Below are positions 34,569 through 43,444 of a stretch of DNA of 64,000 nucleotides, in pieces. Source of the stretch: Saprospiraceae bacterium (GTDB lineage: Bacteria > Bacteroidota > Bacteroidia > Chitinophagales > Saprospiraceae). The first letter of the stretch is position 1. The number at the start of each line of letters is the position of its first letter. The DNA is taken from the NCBI GenBank assembly GCA_016714025.1, contig JADJOB010000001.1, positions 248,001-312,000 of the forward strand, given 5' to 3'. A program made the translations under genes and the position numbers. Below the pieces are notes generated by a model. It was not told the DNA's origin. It saw only the letters and a list, made by a program, of their open reading frames with translations, and did no database searches.

Positions 34569-36134
34569 TCAATTTTTATTTAATTTCACAAATTCCAGAA
34601 TCTGCCTTTGATTCTCTGAAGAAATTAATACATAGTATTTTCCATTCCTTAAGTCCGAAGTTAGTTTACAGTTTAATTTATATGCTCCTGGTGTAAATTG
34701 GTAGTTTGTAAAAAATGATTGAAGTTTATTCCCACCTGAATCAACTAATTCAATGGAAAGTCTTTTGTCTTCATTCAACTTAAAATCCAATAAAAAATAA
34801 TCAAGTACCGGATTTGGAAAAACACGGGCATCCTCCAATACAGAAACAGATTGTTCTGTATTAATTACAAGTCCAGATGTATATCTTGCGACAGCGAAAT
34901 CTAAATTCGCAGCATTTTCGGCTTCACCGGCAATTACAATTTTACCATCTGCTTGCAGTGTTATCGCATAAGCAATGTCTTCACTCATCAAACTTCCCAT
35001 CGGCGTAATGATAGTCCCATCTCCACTAAACGTTTTATCCAAAATGCCAGCATCCGTAAATCGTGCCAATCCAAAATCTGCATCGGTTGAAGGTTGAGCT
35101 GCTTCTCCAGTTACTAATATTTTCCCATCTGGCTGCAATGTCATTGCATATCCCTCATCAAAACGAGTTCCAATTGCTTGCACTGCGATGCCGTCCATAC
35201 TAAAACTTTTATCTAAACTTCCATCTGTTAAAAAGCGTACCAATGCAAAGTCGTTGCCTGTATTATTAAATGTAAATCCTGAAACTACGATTTTTTGATC
35301 CTGTTGAACTGCAACAGAAAACGCTTGTTCCCAATTCGGACCTATGTCTGTGATCACTTTGCCATCCTGACTAAACGATGGATCTGGTTTTCCATCTGTC
35401 AATAAACGAACGATTGCAAAATCAGTATTAAAATCAGCTCCAGTATATCCTGTCAATACCAATTTACCATCAGCCTGAATGGCAATTGCTCGTCCGAAAT
35501 CCGGACCAGCACCAATGTTTATGCTGGTTTTCCCATCTCCATCAAATGAAGTATCCAATAAGCCATTTTGCATCAAAACGGCAAGCGCAAACTCTTCCTG
35601 GCTATTTGTAATGGTACTGCCCACTAAATAAATTTTATCATTGTTGACCAACATAGAATAACAGAAATCATCGGTACCACTAAAATCTATTGTAGCCTTC
35701 CCATCACCACTAAACGAATTGACCAATTTACCATCCGCACTTAGCAGTACAATTGCAAAATCGGTTGAATTACCAACAGATGCAAAACCCGATATTAAAA
35801 TCATCCCATTTGATAATATGACCACTGCCCTTGCTTCATCATTCCCACCGGCTATGTCTAGTATAAGTTTTCCATCCCCACTAAAGCTATTGTCTAAACT
35901 GCCATCGGAATTGTAACGGACAATTGCAAAATCAGTTGAGGCTCCATTTTCGGATGAACCAACAACGACTAGTTTACCATTTGGCTGACTTGCAACACCA
36001 TAGGCATGATCATTTCCAGTACCTACTGCTGTAATAACTTTTCCATCCCCTGAAAATGTTTGATCCAACACACCCGCCTGGGTAAATCCAATCAATGATT
36101 GCAACAGGCAACAAAGCAGAAAAATGGTTTTCAT
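34569..36134 (-). CDS. delta-60 repeat T9SS protein
   Basis: The 521-residue secreted protein has a signal peptide (ending FTQA). Seven or so delta-60 repeats follow, each with a motif like DFAIVRYNSDGSLDNSFSGDGK and PDGKILVTGEA about every 55-60 residues, a beta-propeller-like fold. It ends in a type A T9SS sorting domain (ARVFPNPVLDYFLLDF ... ILEFVKLNKN). It is exported across the outer membrane. It converges on the barrel-protein gene with a 7-bp gap and follows the M1 peptidase gene by 12 bp. Confidence 0.88.
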   Translation of the reverse strand: MKTIFLLCCLLQSLIGFTQAGVLDQTFSGDGKVITAVGTGNDHAYGVASQPNGKLVVVGSSENGASTDFAIVRYNSDGSLDNSFSGDGKLILDIAGGNDEARAVVILSNGMILISGFASVGNSTDFAIVLLSADGKLVNSFSGDGKATIDFSGTDDFCYSMLVNNDKIYLVGSTITNSQEEFALAVLMQNGLLDTSFDGDGKTSINIGAGPDFGRAIAIQADGKLVLTGYTGADFNTDFAIVRLLTDGKPDPSFSQDGKVITDIGPNWEQAFSVAVQQDQKIVVSGFTFNNTGNDFALVRFLTDGSLDKSFSMDGIAVQAIGTRFDEGYAMTLQPDGKILVTGEAAQPSTDADFGLARFTDAGILDKTFSGDGTIITPMGSLMSEDIAYAITLQADGKIVIAGEAENAANLDFAVARYTSGLVINTEQSVSVLEDARVFPNPVLDYFLLDFKLNEDKRLSIELVDSGGNKLQSFFTNYQFTPGAYKLNCKLTSDLRNGKYYVLISSENQRQILEFVKLNKN

Positions 36135-36146
36135 TATTTAAACCTG

Positions 36147-38564
36147 TTACTTTTTTATAAAATGCGTAGCGGATAAAATTTTTCCAGATTTATTAAAGGT
36201 TTGTAATATATATGATCCGCTTATTAAATGACTAATATCTATCGTATCATAAAAATCGCATTCAAGAACATTTTTTCCACTCCGGTCAATGATTTCGCAC
36301 TTACTAATTTCCTTCGTATGTTCACCAACTACATGAATTTTATCTGTAGCAGGATTAGGATATACATTAAATAAACGTTCATTAAAATCGCGATTGGCAA
36401 CCGCTACATGATAACCATGGGCCAATGCATAATCTCCCGCTATTAATTTAGTAATGCGTACAAATCCTCTTTTATCAGTTGGATTTACAATCAATTTATT
36501 ATAATCAGGGTATTCTTTCCAGGGTTCTGACCAGTCTTTTCTGTAAACTAAAATCAGACTGTCTTCTGACTTATACAAGATATCGTTATCAATACTTAGC
36601 GTATCAATTCCGTTGTATTCAATGCGCCCATCGATGGCCAGCTTGCCATGATTCACGGTGTGCACTTGCCAAAAATGATTGGTAGAAATTTTATCAATAT
36701 TAATTGCTTTTCGGTTGGCATCCGGTCCAACCAGGTGATGAACAATATTTATATAGCTGCTATCACTCACCTCACCTACGTTAACGGTAATTGCCGTGTA
36801 GGGCAGATTGGCAGTTCCCGTTTTATTTATTATGGTATGACTTTGCAAGCTTGCCAGATTTAATTGCTGGTCTTCATTAATTAAAACGAATGACGGACTG
36901 TAACCATCCGGTAGCAATACATTAAATCCATAAGAGTCTCCGCTTACTTTTTGTTTTATGATTTGTTTTTCCAGATTTTGATTGTACATCGTAAATGTTA
37001 GTGGGACATCCCGGTACAAATGATTGGCATGATATGATTTTTGTTTTACCTGGATGTATGCATAATGCTGCCCGTTCATATCATATACTTTAAATGAATC
37101 GACGTAAAACGTGCAGTAACCAGGATTAAAAATATAATCGTCAAAATAAGCCGTCATATCAACGCCACTGTTTCGATTTAAAAAATCTCTGAATTCATAG
37201 GCATTCATGGATTTGCCGTTCAAACTATCGAAAATCATAGTACATACATTGCGGTAACGTTCATCGCCCAAATATCCACGCATGTTGTGAATCATGGCTG
37301 CCCCTTTACGGTAAGTGGTTGTTCCATAGGTTTGGTCATAGGGCATCGGTGATAAAGGAAGAAATCCACCATCATTTTTATGTGCATTAAACAAAATATT
37401 GGAAAGATTGGATTTTACAGTTTCAATAAACTCATCTTTTCCATAAGCTTTTTCAATAAACAAATGACTTGCATATTCAGCATTACCTTCTTTAATCCAC
37501 ATATCGCGTGCATCATCCAGTGTAGTTACATCGCCCCACCAATGATGTCCGTATTCATGGGCATATAATTTTTCGTTTTGAATTAATGTGCCGTTTTGAA
37601 TTGTACTTACCGGATAAGCCACATTGGTTGGATGTTCCATGGCACCTTGTGTGGTAGCAACAAAACCAACCCGTTCGAAACGGTAAGCACCAAACCAATA
37701 TTCAAAAGCATCAATGGCCGTACCTATTTTTGCAAAATTGGTTTTCATTTTCTCAAGATCGGGTGATTTAGAAATCAACTCGATCGGAATTTTAGTATTT
37801 AAACCCTGGTGTTCACTTTTAGCCACTGCATAATTGGCTGCTGCGATTCCTGATAAATAGGTCGTGATGGGCGTATTCATCCGATAATGTCTCTTGACTT
37901 GTTTGGTACCAACGGGCTCTTCCGAAATAAATGTGCCAACGCAATACGCTGGTTTATCAGAAGTAGATGTTACGATATAGTCATAGGTAGTTCGTTCAAC
38001 AAAATTGTCAAAACATGGAAACCAAACCTTTCCAAAATTGGGAGGTGTTGTGGAAAGGCCAATACCTAAATTGTAAATGTAGTCATCAACAAAATAAAAT
38101 CCACCCCATACAGGATCGCGAACGGGCATCCCATGATAATACACCACAATTTCATCTTCATGATTGATAGGAAGTGCACTGCCAAAGAAAGCCGTTATAA
38201 GATCATTCGCATAATTAAAGACAATTGGTAATCCGTGATACAAAATAGAATCAACTGTTAACTGTTTTAAATCCAATTGAATCCATTGGAGTTGATCCAT
38301 CTTTGTTTTAAATCGAACGGTTGTGTTTGCTGTAATGCTTTTACCTGAATAATTACTGACGTCAATGGCAATGGCATAATTTAAAATATCAAAACTATCG
38401 CTACGCAAGTTAGAATTTAACATGGCTTGCAATTCCAGCTCACTGGGCTTTGAACGATATAGCTGATGTGCACTTGCATTGTGGCAAGGAATAAAATCAT
38501 CTGGCTGAGCTGCAAGTACAAAACCAAGCAAAATAAATAAACAAGAATTTAATAATGTTTTCAT
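36147..38564 (-). CDS. secreted M1-family metallopeptidase with T9SS tail
   Basis: The ~805-residue gluzincin has zinc site HEYGH and the third ligand Glu 18 residues later (in IKEGNAEY). The substrate-anchoring motif reads GAMEHP instead of GAMEN, a variant I associate with some Bacteroidota secreted M1 enzymes. Signal peptide MKTLLNSCLFILLGFVLAAQ and C-terminal type A T9SS domain (NVYPNPATDKIHVVG) send it outside the cell, so it is an aminopeptidase-like scavenging enzyme. The frame opens upstream, but ATG 38564 begins the signal peptide. It starts 7 bp after the MFS gene stop. Confidence 0.9.
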   Translation of the reverse strand: MKTLLNSCLFILLGFVLAAQPDDFIPCHNASAHQLYRSKPSELELQAMLNSNLRSDSFDILNYAIAIDVSNYSGKSITANTTVRFKTKMDQLQWIQLDLKQLTVDSILYHGLPIVFNYANDLITAFFGSALPINHEDEIVVYYHGMPVRDPVWGGFYFVDDYIYNLGIGLSTTPPNFGKVWFPCFDNFVERTTYDYIVTSTSDKPAYCVGTFISEEPVGTKQVKRHYRMNTPITTYLSGIAAANYAVAKSEHQGLNTKIPIELISKSPDLEKMKTNFAKIGTAIDAFEYWFGAYRFERVGFVATTQGAMEHPTNVAYPVSTIQNGTLIQNEKLYAHEYGHHWWGDVTTLDDARDMWIKEGNAEYASHLFIEKAYGKDEFIETVKSNLSNILFNAHKNDGGFLPLSPMPYDQTYGTTTYRKGAAMIHNMRGYLGDERYRNVCTMIFDSLNGKSMNAYEFRDFLNRNSGVDMTAYFDDYIFNPGYCTFYVDSFKVYDMNGQHYAYIQVKQKSYHANHLYRDVPLTFTMYNQNLEKQIIKQKVSGDSYGFNVLLPDGYSPSFVLINEDQQLNLASLQSHTIINKTGTANLPYTAITVNVGEVSDSSYINIVHHLVGPDANRKAINIDKISTNHFWQVHTVNHGKLAIDGRIEYNGIDTLSIDNDILYKSEDSLILVYRKDWSEPWKEYPDYNKLIVNPTDKRGFVRITKLIAGDYALAHGYHVAVANRDFNERLFNVYPNPATDKIHVVGEHTKEISKCEIIDRSGKNVLECDFYDTIDISHLISGSYILQTFNKSGKILSATHFIKK

Positions 38565-38571
38565 ATATCGA

Positions 38572-39795
38572 TTAAGTATGAATGCGTGATAAAGGTTTAA
38601 CAATAAAAATAATACCTGCAAGTACTAATAAACTTGCCAACAAAAAAGAAGCTCCCGGAAAATAGATCGCATGGCTGGTATTGGTAAAATACCCAAATAA
38701 ATTTGTCATGAGCAGTGGGCCGATAATCGCAGTAAAACTCATCAGGCCCATCAATCCGCCTTGTAATTCTCCTTGAGCATTTTGAGGAACTTGATTGGAG
38801 ATCAATCCTTGAATTGCAGGGCCGGACAATCCACTAAAAGAAAAAGGAACTGTAATTGCAAACATGGCCCATCCGGTGGGAGCAAATGCAAATGCCAGAT
38901 AGCCAAACATGGCTATGATTAAAGCAAATAAAATGGATTGTTTGTTGCCTAATTTTGGAATAATGATTCGACTCAAACCACCTTGCACAATAGCTGCCAT
39001 TAAACCCACAACTGATAATGAAATGCCAATCATTTTTGCATCCCATTTAAATTTTTCAATCGTATAAAAAGACCAGGTACTTTGCAATGCGTAATGCGCA
39101 ACATAAACTAAAAACAAACTCAACAAAAAGCCTTTTACAATGGGATAACTAAACAATACCCTCAGGGTACCCAGTGGATTGGCACGTTTCCAATCAAAGG
39201 TTCTTCGGTTTTCAGGTTTTAAAGATTCTGGCAAAACGAATATTCCAAAAAGCATATTCAATAATGCCAAAACAGCGGACCCAAAAAATGGGACACGCAG
39301 GCCATAATTTCCTAATAGGGCACCAATAGCAGGACCAATGATAAAACCCAATCCAAAGGCTGCGCCGATTAATCCAAAATTTTGTGCACGCTTTTCTGGT
39401 GGACTTACATCGGCAATGAAGGAACCGGCAGTTGAAAAAGAAGAACCCGTAATTCCAGCAATGATCCGACCGATAAACAACCAGGTAATGCTTGGAGCAA
39501 ATCCCTGGAGTAAATAGTCCAGCCCAAAACCAAATAAAGAAAAGAGCAATACCGGCCTCCGGCCAAACCGATCGCTTAAACCTCCCATAATGGGCGCAAA
39601 TAAGAACAACATTAAGGAAAATGACGAACCCATATAGCCTGCAATCCGACTGGCATCGCTCAAATGGTAACCGGAAAGCTCTTGAATCAATTGTGGCAAG
39701 ACCGGAATCACAATACCCAATCCGGTAACATCAATCAAAACTGTTAAAAAAATAAAACCAAGCGCCTTGTTAAGGGATTTTTGTTCCATTGCCAT
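38572..39795 (-). CDS. TetA-like MFS transporter
   Basis: The 407-residue protein has 12 predicted membrane segments. MFS motif A is GGLSDRFGRRPVLL, and the opening DVTGLGIVIPVLPQLIQEL resembles the TetA/tetracycline-resistance branch of the MFS. It exports a small molecule by proton antiport; the substrate is not predictable, and tetracycline resistance should not be assumed. It is the first gene of a three-gene minus-strand run with the M1 peptidase and the delta-60 protein. Confidence 0.88.
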   Translation of the reverse strand: MAMEQKSLNKALGFIFLTVLIDVTGLGIVIPVLPQLIQELSGYHLSDASRIAGYMGSSFSLMLFLFAPIMGGLSDRFGRRPVLLFSLFGFGLDYLLQGFAPSITWLFIGRIIAGITGSSFSTAGSFIADVSPPEKRAQNFGLIGAAFGLGFIIGPAIGALLGNYGLRVPFFGSAVLALLNMLFGIFVLPESLKPENRRTFDWKRANPLGTLRVLFSYPIVKGFLLSLFLVYVAHYALQSTWSFYTIEKFKWDAKMIGISLSVVGLMAAIVQGGLSRIIIPKLGNKQSILFALIIAMFGYLAFAFAPTGWAMFAITVPFSFSGLSGPAIQGLISNQVPQNAQGELQGGLMGLMSFTAIIGPLLMTNLFGYFTNTSHAIYFPGASFLLASLLVLAGIIFIVKPLSRIHT

Positions 39796-39845
39796 TCAAT
39801 CGAATAAGGTCCGCTAAGATAATGAGATTATGTAAACGCAGGGAA

Positions 39846-40192
39846 GGGGCTGGAGGGCTGAAGGGCTGGAAGGCTGTTGGACTGTTGGACTGTTAGGGAG
39901 GAGGGTTATTGGTATGTTGAGCATTTTTGAATTTTTGACTACTGACTACTAATTGCTGACCACTGATTTTGGGGCTGGAGGGCTGAAGGGCTGAAGGACT
40001 GAAGGGGTTGGAAGGCTGTTAGACTGCTGGACTGTTAGACTGTTAGGGAGGAGGGTTATTGGTATGTTGAGCATTTTTGAATTTTTGACTACTGACTACT
40101 AATTGCTGACCACTGATTTTGGGGCTGGAGGACTGGAGGGCTGAAGGGCTGTTGGACTGATGGACTGTTGGACTGTTAGGGAGGAGGGCTGT
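39846..40192. repeat. composite repeat: GGCTGAAG/GACTGTTG 8-bp arrays inside a 150-bp tandem duplication
   Basis: 8-bp units of the types GGCTGAAG, GGCTGGAA and GACTGTTG form runs. A 150-bp period is also visible: GAGGGTTATTGG occurs at 39901 and 40051, with about 91 bp identical between 39888-39978 and 40038-40128. A third, partial start is at about 40168. No coding potential. Confidence 0.85.
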
Positions 40193-40260
40193 TAAGCTTA
40201 TAAGCTGTTAAGCTTTTGAGCTTGTTAGCTTATTAGCTTATTAGCTTATTAGCTTTTGGG
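40193..40260. repeat. 9-bp array TTAGCTTAT/TTAAGCTTA
   Basis: Tandem TTAGCTTAT units and close variants follow the composite repeat directly. The change of unit within one array is typical of the short-repeat islands of this window. Confidence 0.75.
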
Positions 40261-40320
40261 CATTTTTGTTGAGATCTCATTGGGTGGCAGAAAATTGCAT
40301 TTAAAATTAACATTATAGCA

Positions 40321-40445
40321 TTTCAGGATTCCAGCATTGAAAAATTGCAGCATTGCAGCATTTCAAAATTGCAGCATTGAAAAATTGCAGCTTTGCAGCA
40401 TTACAGTATTGCAGCATTTCAAAATTGCAGCATTGTAACATTTCC
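40321..40445. repeat. 8-bp unit array (ATTGCAGC/ATTGAAAA family)
   Basis: Alternating 8-bp units such as ATTGCAGC, ATTTCAAA and ATTGAAAA. It is the same family as 1-93 and 62681-62805, and ends 22 bp before the glycosyltransferase stop codon. Confidence 0.8.
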
Positions 40446-40467
40446 CTAAAGACTTCTTCTCTACAGA

Positions 40468-41652
40468 CTATTCCCCTAGAATAAATATCTTCATTTTCAA
40501 ACGATCCACTACCTGCTTTCCATAAAAGTAAGGTGTGGTCTTTTGTGCATTCGAAATTAATGTTTGCCTCCGATTTGGATTGGTGGTGACCATTTGCAAT
40601 CCCTCCAAAATAGCTTGTTCTTCCTTAGAACAAATTAATTGCGCGCAATCATAGCTACGAATAAATTCTGCAAGAAAAACATCGCCTGGAATATGTGCAA
40701 CAATTGGAACTCCGGAAAGTAAAAAAGGCAGCATGCGTGTTGGAAAAATGGTCTGGTATTCGATATCTGAATAGGCTCCTTCAAATCCATGAGTTAATAA
40801 GCAGGCATCGTAATTTTGAAGAACGTTATCAACAAGTTCTTGATTTACATATCCCTTGTAATGAATTCCCAATTCATCTAAATCCAGATTCCATTTATAT
40901 TTAAAAATTGGTTTTTGAGTTGAGGTATAAATGTCTAATTGATACAACTCCGGATATTTTGAAAGCAGCTGCAGCAAGCGGCTGGTAGCTTCCATATTGG
41001 AATGGTTGAACGTACCAATTAAAACCAATTTGTAGGGAGGATTTTGATTAAAGGATTTTTGAACGGTTCGATGGGGATATTCATTAAACGTATGAGGCAA
41101 TACATCAAACTTTTCTTTCCATTGCGGATAGGTCTTGCTGTAATAGCTTTGCATCCCGGTGCTCATGGTGAATATAATTCTTGATGAATTAAAAACTGTA
41201 TTCTGAATCTTCTTTGCAATCCATTTTGAAATGCCGGAACGATTTTCTACCAAGGTGTTGTGAAAATAGGAATAGAATGGAAGCTTAAAATAGGTGGCTG
41301 CAAATTTTGATGCTATCAAATAATACGGATCCGGAAAGCATGCTAATACAGCTGTTGGCTTTTGGTTTCGAATCAGTCGAATTAATTGATAGAGAACAAT
41401 AGGAAACAACAACCATCGAAACAAAACAAAATACCGGTCCCCATGTCCTTTCCAATTAATTTCAGAAAAGAAATAATGGTATTTAATCTCATCATAAACA
41501 GCCGATTTTTTAAAAAACGATTTCGTGCCACCGGCTATAATAATTTCTTCCGGTTTAAATTGTTTGGCGAGTTGATGCGTGATATACGAGCTTCCTCCTG
41601 ACAAGGGTGGAATAGCCCAGGAAACAATTAATAATTTAGAATCCGATGTCAA
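40468..41652 (-). CDS. GT4-like glycosyltransferase
   Basis: The 394-residue protein has the GT-B layout: an N-terminal half beginning with LLIVSWAIPPLSGGSSYITHQLAKQF and a C-terminal half beginning YKLVLIGTFNHSN, with a later CLLTHGFEG region and LPFLLSGVPIVAHIPG (the nucleotide-sugar binding segment). The role is polysaccharide or glycolipid assembly, with unknown substrate. It overlaps the epimerase gene by 4 bp and is translated after it. Confidence 0.75.
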   Translation of the reverse strand: MTSDSKLLIVSWAIPPLSGGSSYITHQLAKQFKPEEIIIAGGTKSFFKKSAVYDEIKYHYFFSEINWKGHGDRYFVLFRWLLFPIVLYQLIRLIRNQKPTAVLACFPDPYYLIASKFAATYFKLPFYSYFHNTLVENRSGISKWIAKKIQNTVFNSSRIIFTMSTGMQSYYSKTYPQWKEKFDVLPHTFNEYPHRTVQKSFNQNPPYKLVLIGTFNHSNMEATSRLLQLLSKYPELYQLDIYTSTQKPIFKYKWNLDLDELGIHYKGYVNQELVDNVLQNYDACLLTHGFEGAYSDIEYQTIFPTRMLPFLLSGVPIVAHIPGDVFLAEFIRSYDCAQLICSKEEQAILEGLQMVTTNPNRRQTLISNAQKTTPYFYGKQVVDRLKMKIFILGE

Positions 41653-42701
41653 TGCAATCGGGTTTTCCAGGATAATACAATTTCTTCGTTGATGGTTTCA
41701 AGGGATTTACTGATATCCCAGGATGGATAATGCATTTTCATTTTACTTAAATCTGAAATGTAACAAATGTGATCTCCTTCGCGATTTTTTTCATTATAAA
41801 CATAGTTCATTTTCTTGCCGGAAATTGATTCAACGATTTCAAATGCTTCTAAAATTGAACAAGCATTTTGTCTGCCACCTCCGATATTATAAACTTCTGC
41901 TACCCGTGGGTTTTGGAAAAATTGTTCGATGAAGCGTGCGACATCAAAGGCATGAATGTTATCTCGTACTTGCTTGCCTTTATATCCAAATATCGTGTAT
42001 ACTTTTTCTGTTAAATTGACCTGGACGAGATAACTTAAAAAACCATGCAGTTCGACACCGCTGTGATTGGGACCCGTCAAACATCCGCCGCGCAATACGC
42101 AGGACCGCAATCCAAAATAACGGCCGTATTCCTGTACAAGAATATCGGCAGCCAGTTTGGAAGCTCCGAATAGGGAATGTTTGGATTGGTCGATGGTAAA
42201 GTCTTCGCGAATCCCTTGAAAATACGCTGGATCAGCAAAATCAAATCTGCTTTCTTTTTCTATCAAATTCAATGCATTGGGTGCATCCCCATACACTTTA
42301 TTGGTTGACATATATACAAATACTACCTCCGGACAAAACCGGCGACAGGCTTCCAATAGATTGAGGCTTGCATTGGCATTGACATCAAAATCGTCAAAAA
42401 CCCGGGTAGCTGCCAGGTCATGGCTGGGTTGTGCGGCCGCATGGACGATAAAATCCGGCTGAATTTGCTGGATCAGTTCCAGGACTTTTTGTCGCTCCCT
42501 AAGATCCAATTCGATGTGTTTGAAGTGTTTGCAATGGGCTTCCAATTGCTTTTGATTCCAGCGGGTATCCCCTTTGGGGCCAAAAAAATCAGCCCGCATG
42601 TTGTTATCCACCCCAAACAACTCCCAACCCATTTGGTCAAAATATCGGACCACTTCAGAGCCTATTAAACCAGAGGAACCTGTAACAAGTAATTTGGGCA
42701 T
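41649..42701 (-). CDS. NAD-dependent sugar epimerase, CDP-paratose 2-epimerase-like, Phe at catalytic Tyr
   Basis: The 350-residue short-chain dehydrogenase/epimerase starts with KLLVTGSSGLIGSEVV (Rossmann GxxGxxG). It also contains DNNMRADFFGPKGDT, which resembles CDP-tyvelose/paratose 2-epimerases. The usual YxxxK active-site motif reads F178-G-A-S-K182, so the catalytic Tyr is replaced by Phe. I believe related proteins share this, but cannot confirm it. It is the first gene of a two-gene operon with the glycosyltransferase. Confidence 0.78.
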   Translation of the reverse strand: MPKLLVTGSSGLIGSEVVRYFDQMGWELFGVDNNMRADFFGPKGDTRWNQKQLEAHCKHFKHIELDLRERQKVLELIQQIQPDFIVHAAAQPSHDLAATRVFDDFDVNANASLNLLEACRRFCPEVVFVYMSTNKVYGDAPNALNLIEKESRFDFADPAYFQGIREDFTIDQSKHSLFGASKLAADILVQEYGRYFGLRSCVLRGGCLTGPNHSGVELHGFLSYLVQVNLTEKVYTIFGYKGKQVRDNIHAFDVARFIEQFFQNPRVAEVYNIGGGRQNACSILEAFEIVESISGKKMNYVYNEKNREGDHICYISDLSKMKMHYPSWDISKSLETINEEIVLSWKTRLH

Positions 42702-42822
42702 AGCGAATGAAAAACTAATATATAAACTTATGAATTACAAGCGCAAAAGTATTAAATATTTTAGGAATCTTTATTACCCTAACCAGCCTTGATGAGTGAC
42801 CCTTGCGCTCAAAGTTCAATAA

Positions 42823-42958
42823 GCTAACAGAACATTATTTCCAAAAAATAAAAAAAGCCTATGTAAAAATTTACAGGAGCTTTTGTAGTCGGGGCACCAG
42901 GATTCCATGTCCTGCATAGCAGGAGAACCTGGGGACCCTGGCGCCTTTGGCGCCATAC
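42823..42958 (-). pseudogene. degenerate duplicate of the 3' part of tRNA-Pro with its terminator
   Basis: This 136-bp unit repeats the structure of the intact tRNA-Pro tail plus terminator (42959-43074). GTCGGGGCACCAGGATTC at 42888-42905 is identical to 43024-43041, both 65 bp into their units. It lacks the tRNA 5' half. The anticodon arm is replaced by the hairpin TGGCGCC-AAA-GGCGCCA, and about 20 bp are inserted in the T loop, forming TCCTGC-TAT-GCAGGA. A hairpin with poly-T (42853-42884) follows. It cannot work as a normal tRNA. Confidence 0.7.
42853..42884 (-). terminator. hairpin terminator after the degenerate tRNA copy
   Basis: On the minus strand a stem formed by 42870-42884 and 42853-42867 (with two mismatches) is followed by a T-run. 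It mirrors the terminator of the intact tRNA-Pro. Confidence 0.65.
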
Positions 42959-42988
42959 GCTAACAGATCATTATTTTCTCCCCAAAAA

Positions 42989-43020
42989 AAAAGGCCTTTT
43001 GATTTCTCAAAAGACCTTTT
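42989..43020 (-). terminator. hairpin terminator of tRNA-Pro
   Basis: A 14-bp stem with GAAA loop (one U-G pair) starts 3 bp after the tRNA end and is followed on the minus strand by a T-run at about 42984-42992. Confidence 0.85.
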
Positions 43021-43023
43021 ATT

Positions 43024-43100
43024 GTCGGGGCACCAGGATTCGAACCTGGGACCCCCTGCTCCCAAAGCAGGTACGCTAACCGGACTGCGCTACGCCCCGA
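43024..43100 (-). tRNA. tRNA-Pro (anticodon TGG)
   Basis: The minus strand folds into a full cloverleaf of 77 nt. The acceptor stem is TCGGGGC/GCCCCGA, the anticodon loop CTTTGGGA holds TGG, and the T arm is CCAGG-TTCGAAT-CCTGG. The CCA end is not encoded. It follows tRNA-Ser on the same strand and is followed by the terminator at 42989-43020. Confidence 0.95.
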
Positions 43101-43257
43101 ATATATTTGGCTGCAAAGAATTTAACTTCTTTTGCATTTCTGTATGAGCCCAATAACATCATTGATGTTTTATTCTTATTTGTAAAAAATACACTTTACA
43201 AACTACATTAAGAATCTTCATTCCTCCATGTTAAAATACACACCCATGCAGTTTTTG

Positions 43258-43346
43258 CGGAGGGGGAGGGATTCGAACCCTCGGTACCCCTTTCGAGGTA
43301 CGACGGTTTAGCAAACCGTTGGTTTCAGCCACTCACCCACCTCTCC
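43258..43346 (-). tRNA. tRNA-Ser (anticodon GCT)
   Basis: The minus strand gives an 89-nt class II tRNA with acceptor GGAGAGG, anticodon stem/loop ACGGTTTGCTAAACCGT (anticodon GCT), a long variable arm, and T arm GAGGG-TTCGAAT-CCCTC. One acceptor pair (A5-C68) is mismatched. The CCA end is not encoded. Confidence 0.93.
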
Positions 43347-43444
43347 GAAACGCACCTGATTTATTTGCCGGTTTGCTAACTCCTGCTGGTCAGGCTCGTA
43401 TTCAAAAGAGACATTTCCCTTTTGGGCTCGCAAAAATAGGAATT

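Noticed and set aside
39846..40445. Repeat islands considered as CRISPR arrays
   Set aside because: Units are 8-9 bp without unique spacers of constant length, and no cas genes are in the window.
42871..43065. Small open frames across the tRNA-Pro region on both strands
   Set aside because: They cover the tRNA gene, its terminator and the duplicated tail; the structure of the RNA genes explains the sequence.
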